A stretch of DNA of 64,000 nucleotides, from contig CAMQGK010000008.1 in the NCBI GenBank assembly GCA_947000775.1, positions 10,616,501-10,680,500 on the forward strand, in the 5' to 3' direction. Within the stretch, counting starts at the first letter, position 1. Each line of letters opens with the position of its first letter. The stretch is from Pterois miles (taxonomy: Eukaryota > Chordata > Actinopteri > Perciformes > Scorpaenidae). A program made the translations under genes and the position numbers. Positions 23,879 to 35,099 of the stretch are shown piece after piece. The notes beneath the pieces are model-generated. The model did not search any database. It saw only the letters and a list, made by a program, of their open reading frames with translations, and was not told the origin of the DNA.

Positions 23879-25643
23879 CTACTGCCAGTTGATTGTCTCT
23901 TTTCCCACCACTGTCCCAGCTGCTACGTTGTCTTTCCCTTCTGTGTTGCAGCAGAAGATAGTGGAGTCGGGGCCATGTCCAAATGAGGCCCATGATTGGT
24001 GGAAAGTTAAGACTGTGGTGGGGTCTCTTTGATTTGAGTTGCTGCCATCAATATTGCCGATTACATGAGAGTTCGAAGCAGTGGTGTTGCTGTATGTTAC
24101 CACGGTGTTGGGGTCTACGGCACCGGCATTGCTGGGAGTGATGCCGTTGCAACTGGTTACAGAGTTGAAGACACTGTCTGCACTGGTGTTGTTGCTTGAT
24201 GTCCCAGCGAGGCCGGAGGGGGGAAAGGTCAGGGCTGCTGCCTGGGGCGGGAGCAGGTTACCGCCTGGGGTGGGCATGAGGTTGGTGGGACAGCTGAGAG
24301 CCAGACGCTGGGTGAGGAGCTGGTGCTGCAGCCGCCTGTCGGTCCAATCCTCCTGAGGCTGCCGGTGGATCTTCATGTGAGCGTTGCGGGACTTGATTTT
24401 ATAGAACATTCTGAGGAGAGAGGAAATACTGGTTGGAAAAGTAAATCTAAACCATGTGTTTGCTTGCTTTGAAGCCAAGAGACAGTTTGGTGCTTCCTGT
24501 ATTATAATTGGTCCTACTCACTTGCCACACAGCTTGCAGGGGAAGTAGCTGGCCAATGAGGGCGCAGGGACCGCTTCCTCCAGGCTAAACTGCCTGTTCA
24601 CTGGCTGACAGATGGGCGTTATCTACGAGAACAGGAGCAATGGTAAACCACCGTGCTGTTGAGCTGCATTCCACACAAGACTCCAAATACTCCTACGCCA
24701 AGCTCACTATTCTATTTGTTTTTATTCTGTCTTATCAGTCAGAGATGCGAATGCATGACACAGTGGAGCCCACAAAGTATCGTGGGAATTAGCACAGGAA
24801 AAACAGCAACGATCCGAAAAAAGAGAACGATGTAAGAGAACTAAAGCAAAAGCTGGTAATAAAACACAAACTGAAGGAAACATCAGTGAGGTAGCAAAGA
24901 CCCTGGATCAGCTGGGACATCTTGACATGAGGCTAACAGGTTTTAACACTACTGCTTCGTTCTTACACTCTTCTGCTGCTCCATCACTGCTTCTCTCTTC
25001 TCCTCCTCCTTCTGTTTCTCCTGTTTGTCCTGGAGCTTCTTGCTCAGGTAGTAAAACTCAACACACTGGCACACACTCTTCGTCCTCACCTGCAACACAC
25101 ACATGCAAGTAGTCAATACTTAGCACAGCAACCCGACTGATCGGCCTCAGCCTGATTCCAAATATATAAGCTAACATATTTCAGAAAACTTCATCGAGAT
25201 GACACACTCTGTTGAACTATTCACTGACATTTCCAGCCTTTTATTGGATGAGTTTTCGAGTGCTAATTCTGCAAATCAGTCATCATTTTCACTGTGCACG
25301 ATGTGCGATGGAGGCGGTGGTGCACTTTTGGTAATTTCATGATTGCATATGATTTACAAAAGTGTATTTTTTTTTTTTTTTTTTTTACGTGTCACTGGGC
25401 CCCCACTGAAGCGTACGGTGGTGAGTCACTGACAACCAGACGGGTGAAGGCAAGGAAACGAGCACTGCACTCACTGCACCGCCGGAAAACACAAGTTCAC
25501 CTGTGTGTAGTGATCCTGACTCGATGTCAAGCACAAAATAAACAGCTGCTAAGTGGTGTATTTGGTGGACACCTGTAAGTGAACTTGACCATTTTCTATT
25601 CAAAAAAGGGGATTTTTTTGGTGTGTATACACATACATATATA

Positions 25644-25698
<55 letters not shown>

Positions 25699-28600
25699 TG
25701 CATGTGTGTCTGTTATATACAGACAGTACATATCACTTTAACATTAATGTTAATAAAAACCTTTACTTTTCTCAGCTACTGCTCGTCTTTTCAGCCTCTG
25801 TCTGAAACGCTCTGTTTGAGCTCCACTCCTAATTATCTTTGTTTGACGATGTGCCAAACTAGGCGCTAGGCAGGTATTTTGCAAATGTGTTATTTGGTGA
25901 CATCACCGCATTCAGGACGAAAAGGCGGGACTTCAGGCAGATCAGGTGTTTCTGTGGGAGAGAGTGACTCTCTTTTTAGCACGGACTTTGGGCTTTGTGA
26001 CAAAAAAAACAATATAAGACACTAAAGGAAAAGGAAGAAGCATTAAAGCATAATATGCCCCCTTCAAAAAAATGCAGCATAAGCACAAGCATTTAATAAT
26101 AGTTTACCGTTTTCTGAATCAGTGAAAAGTCTTTTCCACAAGTTCCCAGAGCTGCACTGAAGAGACGTTTTTCACTGTCTGTCCAACAATCACTACCTAC
26201 AGAGAGAGACAGATAAATACAGGTATGACACTGGCTTGATACATTATACAAATAACACAGTTTGCCTGAGGACACACACAGTCAGTCAACAAGCTTCAGA
26301 CAGACAGACAACCTGGAGTCATACACGGACATACCAGGGAGTTTAGACATCCAGAATGTTGTTAAGCTGTTGTCAGGGGGCCCAAGACCTTTAACAATCC
26401 CCCTGTCTACAGGAATACACCCACCTGAGTGAACACTACTATGCAGAACAAAGTCTACTCTGTACTTTACATTGGTGGATTTAAATGCACCAAAGAAACA
26501 AAGAGAGAGGGAGAATGAGTTTGCATGTGATCAAAGTTGCAGGAGCTCTGGGCTTCGACAAAGGCTACTATTGTACATACAGCACAGTGGGAAAGCTTAC
26601 TCTGTTGCTGACTCATATGTCAACTAGCGCCTGATGCAGAAAAACACTAAACTTCCTTCACTGCTACACATTTCAGTTCCCTTCCTATTCTTGTCATAGT
26701 TGAAGTTACGAGTGGAGTTAGCGCAGATTAAATATCCATAATCAAGCTATCTGAACGTTTGAATGATCCTTTAACAGACATAGGAGTGGAAGCCAGAGGT
26801 CAAAGGTTACCAGAGTAGTGGTAGTCTCCTGTTGGCGAGGGCTGTGAGAACAGCAGCATCTCCAGCGTGGCCTGCACAAAGGACGAGAGAGGTATGGAGG
26901 AGGCAGTGAACAGACAGATGAGGCATGTAATGGCTCTGAAGGGAATTAACTATGTATGGATGAGCGAGAAAGAAAGAGGTGAATAATGATGCATGGCAGT
27001 GAGTCACGATGGATGGAGGAATGCTGAAAATGACTGAATGAGTGCAGAGTAAAATGATTAGTGGAGAATAAAGAAAGAAAGACAGACAGTACTAATATTC
27101 TGTCACTGCTCACCATGGTGTTCCCCTGACAGGAGTGCAGACAGTGCAGGGTCAGCTCTGTGTTACTGCCCCCTCCTGGTACGCAGCTGGAACTACACAT
27201 GGACAACAGCTTCTCCACTGTGAATGCACAAACAGAAGAGAGTATAATAGATGACCTTACCTTTATCTATATTTTCAGGGTCTATCTTCCATCAGGGGCG
27301 TTTTAAATTCCCCAGTTATGCAATTCATTATAGGTACACAAGAATGTTACATTAACCTTCCAATCAGGTCCCTGAAATGTTGACCCTCACTGACATTTTC
27401 AGTGCAATCATTATTCCAACCAGGTCTATGCTTAAAGTTTTGTGTTCGAAAGCAGTATTTTAACATGCCATTTACTTTACCTTGGTCTAAGTTGGTACTC
27501 TCCTCAAGTTTGCCCCACGGTTTCCAGAGCAACTGTTCCCTTGGGGATTCCTCCTCTGGCGGCCACAATCTCGACCCTTTCACATCCACAAAGCATGGAG
27601 GAAGCTCTGCCTGGAAATCATGACCCACGTTGACATATCTGAAGAGAAGGAAAGTGAAAAAGGTAACACCTTATACCATGGATCAGATCATTTTGTCCTT
27701 GGCTCGTGGCCCAGCGTTGTACTTACGGTAACAAAAAGCACTCATCTTCCTCTTCTCCACATGCTGCTTCCTCCTGTCTGTGGTTGACAGATGAGATGGA
27801 GGAGTAGAGACCCGTCCCCCTACGAACTGGATTGAGGAGCGGTTGAGGAGTGTACCAGCTCCTCTTCTGACCTCTGTTGGAGTGAAGGATACTGGGAAAT
27901 GGAGTTCCAGTGTGGATTGGCGAGGGTTGTTGCTGTAAGGGCACAAGGAAAAATAATTTTAGACCTTTCCTCTTTGAGTTAAAATATGGTCAAATACAAA
28001 AGACAGAGAAAAACATGAAGTGCATTGAGCTAATGTATGTTTTGGGTGGGTTTTTTTTGTTTTTTTTTTTGGATCTGCAAAAATGTAAAATTTTGAAAAT
28101 GTATCCTGTGACAACCTGGTTTAATTTCTGTGCATCACATACAGAGATGGGTCTGTGACATATTCAGCCTCACTTGGATGCAGGAGAAACAGCTCAAAGG
28201 TGAATAACGTGCCTTTCACCAACTTCAAATCTGTCTCAATCACACCCATTCAACAAGTCTAAAAATACAACCCGAGACCAAGACTGTGGTTTTAGGGGCA
28301 GAAATGCAGTTGGAGCTAACGTAATTTCTTGACAAACAACCATGTACATGTCCACCCACTACCTCTGCAGTTTCTCCAGCTGTAGCGAGTGTTGGCCCCT
28401 CCAAAAACCCGAGTCTCTGCTGATGGAAGAGTGACGACACTGAGCAAACCTGGCAACCCCCACTGTGAAAATGTGGCTTCTGAGATGCGGTGGTTGTTGT
28501 TGTTGAGCTTCAAAACTAACGCACAGTGTCTTGTTTTCACACTTTAAATTAATTTTTTATTCTGAATAAACTCATAAATCCTGGTCCTTCCTGACTAATA

Positions 28601-31600
28601 AAGAGAAAACTACAAGAAAAAGAGCTAAAAGAGTCGACAGTCATGCCAGTGGCTCTGTGAGGCTGTATGGCACAGTGCTAGCACAGTGCTAACATCACTA
28701 AGCTAACATGCAGTTGATTAGCATGCATTACGTAAGCCCTAAACAGACATGACTCAAACATTTGTTCTTCAGTTCTCTCAAGATCACAAGTTAATCATCT
28801 TATTATCTCAGATAATACAATGTGTGTTAATGACATAATTAACTCATGATCTTAAGATAATAGTATTAAAAACATGTTTAAATCATGTCTGTTTAGGGCT
28901 TACATAAGGTAGCCTATAATGTTTACCATATTCTCTTAATTAGCATGTACAATTTGCTCATTAGCCTTAAACACTAAGCAGTTAATAAACCAAAGAACTG
29001 AACAAACTTTTATGTGGCTAAGATTATATGCATCAACTGAAGGTTTTCGTCTCTTAAAGGGACAGTGGGTAGGATTTGGTAGCATCTAGTGGTGTGGTTG
29101 CAGATTGCAACCAACAGGGTGCCCAGACTGCTTAATGTGAACCACCAAGCGCAAAATCCTGGTAACATCAGACGGCGGCTGGCAGTTTTGTACTCTGCGG
29201 CTCACATTACCACAGTTTAGTGTGTTGGTGCACTAACGTGGCCTTGAGGTAACGTAAAAGTGTGAAAGGATCTCTAGAGCCAGTGTTTGGTTTGTCCATT
29301 CTGGGCTACTGTAGAAAACACTCCATTTCTGTTCATAGATGCCCCAAAATGTTACACTCTTACTTTAAATGTGCAAGCCAATTATCTATGATTTTGACCT
29401 AAGATGGACCTCACAGTTCTGGATGCATAAACACAGACATTGCTTTTCTTGTCCCACTCTTAGCAAGAGTAAATACACAAGACTATTTCCCCAAATGGCA
29501 GCTGTTCCTGTAAATTTGCTCCTGTGATGGAAAAAAGACTGTATAAGTGCCATATTGTACCTGTAGCTGTGATTGGTTCAGATTTTCTGGTCCACTCTTT
29601 ACTTTCTCGGTCACAGTGTAAGGGTCTATATTTTCTGCTGCCCCATAACGTCGACCGGATAGGTGAGATGGATGAGAGGGAAAATGGAAGGAGGGATGGA
29701 GGGATGGAGTACTGGAAGGACAGAGGGCTCTGGATGGATGGAGGGATGAAGGATGGGATGCGGAAGAGAGGAATGATGCTTTTGGAGACTGAACATGGGA
29801 AGCTGGAAAAATGAGAGAACAGAGGAAGTCAATGCTCCATGATCAATGAGTGTGGTAGACAGTGAGCCAAAATGAGACAGAAACATCACTGCTATCTGTG
29901 CAGACAGGAAAGCGCTAAACCAGACACTGATAGAATTAATCTAACTAATCGATTCTTGTAAAATCCCACATATGAACTCATAGCACACATACAGTAATTG
30001 TGCACAGTATGCTGGTTATCAAATGTGAACTTTTCAGTCTTTGCACAGGGTAAAATAGATGTAACAAATGGTTTTATACCGTATGTGAAACTATGAAAAG
30101 TGAAAATGTCATTTGCATATGGGAAATGGGAAATTTCACAATCTCACCCACAAAAACCCACATGTCCCATACATTTAAATATGGGTATTAACCTATGCGT
30201 TTTTTGTAAGGGAGGGAAATAAAATTTATTTGAATCATTTCATGTTTAAGTACTTTAATCCATTTCTATGTCATTACAGACTATGGATAAACCTTTATCA
30301 TTTTTATTCTTACTATCATACTTTCATTCACTTAGATGCATACACGGTGCCTTACCGCTGATGTTGCCATAGTCACTACCATGAGAAGGTCTCAGGTTGC
30401 CCTCGACGACACCAGGGTCGCCTGACGACTGTGGAAAGCTGTGCGACAGCAGTGGAAACTTCCATATCACCCCAGAGGAATGGATAGAAGGGAGAGCCTG
30501 AAGGTGCGAAGCAAAAAACTGGAGCGTACCAAGCGATTCCCCTCCCTGGGACGCTGAATGTCCGGTGCCACCAAACGCACCGGGAGAGTCCATTGTGGAC
30601 GGTGACTGGGAAGGAGGAGGTAGAGGTGTGGGAGGAGGACTAAGAACTGAAGACACGATGTGAGATGATGTGGGAGGAGAGGGGAAGGATGGAAGAGAGG
30701 GGTGAGCGGGCGAGGAAGAGGAGGAGGGAGGCAGGTAGGAGTCTGAATCGAAAGCACAGCTTTGCCTTGACTTGACCGATCCGGGGCTTTCTCCTCTCCC
30801 TAGTCCGAATTCCCAGATCTGTCCAGAGGAATCTCCACTGGGAATCAAGGGGAATCTTCTCTTTCGCTGGGAGAGGAATGCCTCAGAGAAGGAGTCCAGT
30901 TTTTGAGTGTACGTCCCGCTGCTGACACCCATGGGTGATCTCTGTGGTAGGCACCCTGAGGACAAAGACACAGCGTCTGGTGCACCTCTCAACCTGCCGT
31001 CTCCGGTCTGACTCGAGGGAGAGACGCTGAGCCAGGCTCCCTCAGCTTCTGCTGGATGAAGCTGATCCTCACCAGAACCACAGCTGGACCCGTAATCTTC
31101 TTCTCTTCCTAAATAACCATCACTCACTCTCGAATAATCGACACTGCTGTCGCTAAAGTTCCCCACTGCAGTCCTGCTGCAGGAAGTCGTTTGTTTAGTA
31201 AAGTGGCTAACGGTAGCCTCCCTATTGTAAACTGTTTCTCCTTTAGCTTCAAAGCTATCATAATTATTATAGTTTACTCTGAGTTTACGCTTGACTCCTT
31301 CCTCGCTGCCATAGTTAAAAAAAACATAATTTGCATTATTGTAGCAATCACCTTTTCTATAAAAATCCTCTGCAGCGCTTTCACGACTCTCCCCGTCCTC
31401 CCAGACCTCCTCTTTTTTGCTCCCGGCATACCAAGTGTCAGCAAAATGGCTGCCTAACACGCTCTCTCCATCAAGATGGCCTCCTAAGTTAACATCTCCA
31501 TCCAAACTGCCGCCACTTCTGTTTAGGAAGCCCCCACTGCTTCCCCTCCTTCCCCCAGAGGAAGTGCTTGAAGTCGGGAAGGAGTTTGTTGATTCTTCCC

Positions 31601-31757
31601 CTCTACTTCCATATTGCTCCAGAGGGTCTGGAGCAGGCTCAGAGGACGGGTATCCCACTTCGGGGCTGTGACGGCTGGGCAAGGTGAGGTGAAAGGACGG
31701 ATGGTGGCGATGGTGGTGGTGGTTGGGGAAGGACTGGGTGGATGAAGGGTCGTCCAT
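23879..31757 (-). CDS. ELM2–SANT–C2H2 corepressor of the TRERF1/ZNF541/MIDEAS group
   Basis: Ten coding exons join in frame to 991 codons: 31,757–30,356; 29,802–29,603; 27,932–27,727; 27,638–27,481; 27,217–27,114; 26,871–26,811; 26,196–26,108; 25,089–24,967; 24,622–24,522; 24,410–23,879. Residues 1–467 are low-complexity, Ser/Pro/Gly-rich, with a His run (13–19) and a KLDSFSEAFLSQRKRRFP motif (286–303) like the KLDSF motif of TRERF1/MIDEAS. An RRGTGLYSS segment precedes ELM2 (about 603–690, YVNVGHDFQAELPP, CVPGGGSNTELTLHCLH). SANT follows (about 711–757, CWTDSEKRLF...KTVRTKSVCQCVEFYY), then a charged helix, then one C2H2 finger (C810, C813, H826, H830; FPCKLCGKMFYKIKSRNAHM). Family members recruit HDAC1/2 in the nucleus. 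Fingers found N-terminally in TRERF1 and ZNF541 are absent. Exon 2 is supported by phase only. The start has an in-frame TGA three codons upstream. Confidence 0.85.
25648..25696. repeat. (AT)n microsatellite in intron of the ELM2–SANT gene
   Basis: A nearly pure TA dinucleotide tract of about 50 bp between coding exons 7 and 8. A poly(T) run at about 25,370–25,386 lies nearby. Confidence 0.95.
28732..28903. mobile_element. MITE with 30-bp terminal inverted repeats
   Basis: GTAAGCCCTAAACAGACATG... (28,732–28,761) is mirrored by ...CATGTCTGTTTAGGGCTTAC (28,874–28,903), with only a few mismatches over 30 bp. Outside, TTAC and ATAA extend the symmetry, suggesting a TTA/TAA target. The 112-bp interior contains its own palindromic words (TTATTATCTCAGATAATA, CATGATCTTAAGATAATA). 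It lies in the intron between coding exons 2 and 3 of the ELM2–SANT gene. Confidence 0.85.
29054..29368. mobile_element. Non-autonomous DNA transposon (TTAAAGG...CTTTAA ends)
   Basis: It begins TTAAAGGGACAGTGGGTAGG and ends ATGTTACACTCTTACTTTAA, which is a diverged inverted pair. The interior TTTGGTAGCATCTAGTGGTG, GTGTTGGTGCACTAACGTGG and CTAGAGCCAGTGTTTGGTTT match a repeat widespread in teleosts. This copy is internally shortened relative to the form I remember. It is intronic. Confidence 0.7.
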
Positions 31758-31785
31758 GATAGCTCACTGGGTGTAGCTAGAGTGC
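31758..31785 (-). other. 5' UTR of the ELM2–SANT gene's first coding exon
   Basis: On the minus strand a pyrimidine-rich acceptor, TCTGTCTCCTACAG, ends at 31,786. A 28-base leader follows before the ATG. It holds an in-frame TGA, which fixes the start codon. The transcript therefore has at least one upstream non-coding exon to the right. Confidence 0.7.
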
Positions 31786-34168
31786 CTGTAGGAGACAGAA
31801 ACACAGCAGAAGTATAAATGAACAGGAATAAAATCACATCACAACATTAGCAATAAGTAGTACCTACTCAACGGTATACTTCTGTCCTGTTATTTGTTCA
31901 CCATGTAGTCTGTATTGACTGAAATGGAAATGTATTTGCATAAATATCTTATGCTCAGAGCTATTGACGTAAAATGAAAAGTGAGAAAGATGGTGAGTGG
32001 GAGGGGAGGTAGATGGGTCCAACAAACACAGGACTGTCAACAGGAGACCAGTGTTTGTATGGAGGACAGAACCTGCTAAAAGGAAAAATAAACACATAAA
32101 TGAATTAAAAATGAAAAAATGAAATAATAATGAATGAATAAATGAATGTCATGAAATATAAGAAAAATAATATTCAAAATAAATTTAGCCATTCATTAAT
32201 TCATAAAATGTGACATAAATTGATATTTCTGTTTTAATTTACATTACATTTAATTCCCTTATTTATTTACTCTGTTTAATTTTTCCTTTTATTAATTTCT
32301 GTATTTATTTTTATATATTTTGAATTATTCATTTTTGTATTCATTTTTTTACTTATTCATTTTTGCATATATTTGACATTTATTTTTAAATGTTTGTATT
32401 TATTTGTGTATTTATGCACTTCTTTATTTATTTTTTGCACAGTTTTCATTTACGTTAACGTTGTTTGTTATTGCATGGTGTAAAATGACACATGAAAAAG
32501 CTAAAACGTGTTCCCATGACACGCTGAATGTCCATGCAATGTCGTGCTATTTAAACAGATCGGGTTGGTTATATATTTTGCAGCAGTAATATAACTTACT
32601 GAGCTACAGAAGCTGAGGGTCACAGAATTTGATGCAACACCGGCATGTTAGAGCTTCCAAAAGTCATTACTGTGTAACACAACTTTCTCATGACTGCAGG
32701 TGTGATGTAGTTATTAAATGAAGGGCAAAAAAAAAAGGCCGGATTCAAGTAACAAGAGTAGACAACAGTTGTCACATCCCAAATATCCCTTGTCCATAAC
32801 AGTTGTAGCCTACAGAGCCCTGCAGGTAATGGAGGCATTTTTTTGATGGCCATGCACATTACTAACTGTACTTCAAATTATCATGTCAAGTCATAACCTG
32901 AAATGAATGATACAGCCTACGGAGGCTACGGGTTTGACGTTATGCCGCCTTTTTTAAAATTGCAAATCGAGCTCTGATTTGCAGTTTTTAGCATTTTTTT
33001 TCCTTCAGGTTAAACAGATTAAAAGACGAGTGACAGATATGACCTGTGACTGGAAATGTGTGCCGTGTGGTCTGAAGAAAACCACTCGCTAAGAAGCCAG
33101 AGAGGTCATTTTGCTAATGCTATTTTCTTCCTGTTCTGCCACTGACTTGTTAGCATGTTAGAAATTCACTTGAAGCACAAAGAGACTTGTACAAATCTTG
33201 ACGTCTTCGTCGTTTCTTCTTTCTTTCTTGAAACCACATTCTGCTCTAAATACGACAGTGAATGAGTCAGAAAGAGAGAGACCGAAGGAAGACGAGATGA
33301 AGAGACAAATACACTGTATACCAGTTCTTGGCGCTTAATTTCCTTTTCATATATGTTCCTCCTCTGTTGTTCATGCTTTCGGGTTCTGGTTGTTCTTCTG
33401 GTTGTCTTCATCGTTGTCTCTGACTTATTTCTGCCTCATCTTCAGTGTTTGTGTGATTATTTCCCCCTTCAGACGTTCAGCCTCGGTAGTCCTTCCTATC
33501 TGTCTGTCTCTCTACCGTGTGTCCTTTGACACAAACAAAGCAAAATGGACACACAGACCACGTACGCTGTCTTTTGCACACACACTCTCTGAGACACACT
33601 CTGACTTTCACACTCACACACTTGCAGGTGTGAGAGGGGACCGGCGGGTAGTGATGTTGCCTCTCTGCCTCTTCGTCGCCGTGGTAACCACATCCTGAGG
33701 AAACAAACGCTGACGGATCTCCCTCCTTTTAGCTATCTTTATCTCTCTGCCCCCTTCCTCCATCTCTCTGTCTCTCTTTCCATCTCTTTCCCCGTCCTTA
33801 CATTCTCTCTCTCTCTTACACCATGCACCCAACTTTCTTTTCCATCTCTCTTGTCCTGTCTTTCTTCTCCTGTCTTCTTCTTCTTGCTTTTTATCTATCT
33901 GCTTTCCTCAGTCTTTGTGCTTTTTGGTATACATCTAACTTCTTTTCTAGCGTCCCACCCCCTCATGTGGCTGATCTTGGCTTCTTAAAACACTTGGACA
34001 TGTGCACAAAATACTTTTTTTTTTTTTTACATGATTTACACATTTACACAAATGTTGCATGTATAAACACTTAGTTGTGTGTGTGCCTGTACATGAGGGC
34101 TGAACGTGTGAACATACATGCAAACATCTTTGTGTGGCTACAGTCCATTTTTGTAAGTGTGCGCGTGT

Positions 34169-34170
<2 letters not shown>

Positions 34171-34228
<58 letters not shown>
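34171..34228. repeat. (TG)29 microsatellite
   Basis: An uninterrupted TG tract of 58 bp. It is read as a Thr-His repeat on the minus strand, which is an artefact. Confidence 0.97.
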
Positions 34229-34230
<2 letters not shown>

Positions 34231-34395
34231 GCGGCAGCATAGATGTTTACCAGATCAAGATTCTCCGGCTGAGTCAGCTGACAGGAAATGAGCGAGAACG
34301 AAACAGGAAGGAAGACAGCGACAAACGATGAGGTTCAGGGAACCCTCTAAACACTATGCAGCACCACCTACCTACCCACCCACCTACCCACTCAC

Positions 34396-34431
<36 letters not shown>

Positions 34432-34559
34432 AGTAGGCACCTTTAACGTGACAATGTTCTACCTTTGTTGTGTCATATAACTTTAAAACACCTACTCACA
34501 CATTTGCATGACCGCTGACATGTCCGCAACCTGAGAGCGATTTCAATAACTTCTACCAC

Positions 34560-34598
<39 letters not shown>

Positions 34599-35061
34599 AG
34601 CTTGTTAAATATAGACAAGACAGGGAGTGATCAATCAGTAAATTAAAGAAAACATCCACAGTCTTAATATATTACAGTGACTAGCTTGCTATCTGTGGTT
34701 TAAAAGGTGTTAAAATACAGTACAAATATTTGAAGAAAACAATAATTCTGTGAAATTTGAGCAGTAAAAAAGTACAAATTCACCCCCAAATAATGGTAAA
34801 TTAATGATTTATTAACATATTGGCTTTGATGCTCACTAACCTCCAGTATTGTTACTGGGCTGCTAAAAGCCAGAACATTTCAGCCTATTTTACATGCATC
34901 TTAATCTGGAAGATTACCTGCAAAATTACCTGTCAATAGTTTAAATATAGTTGTCAAAAGTAAATTAAAAAGCAGTAAAAAGTACAATATTTCTCTCTGA
35001 AACGTAGTGGAGCAAATGTATAAAATACTGTGTATATACCATTATATTATATTAATACCAT

Positions 35062-35062
35062 G

Positions 35063-35097
<35 letters not shown>
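35062..35097. repeat. (ACT)12 trinucleotide microsatellite
   Basis: Twelve perfect ACT/CTA units in AT-rich intergenic DNA. Confidence 0.95.

Positions 35098-35099
<2 letters not shown>

Noticed and set aside
24081..24356. 91-codon plus-strand frame
   Set aside because: It is antisense to the last coding exon of the ELM2–SANT gene. The minus frame has the C2H2 motif and coherent splicing. Frames at 30,467–30,757 (minus) and 31,191–31,671 (plus) are likewise shadows of the first coding exon.
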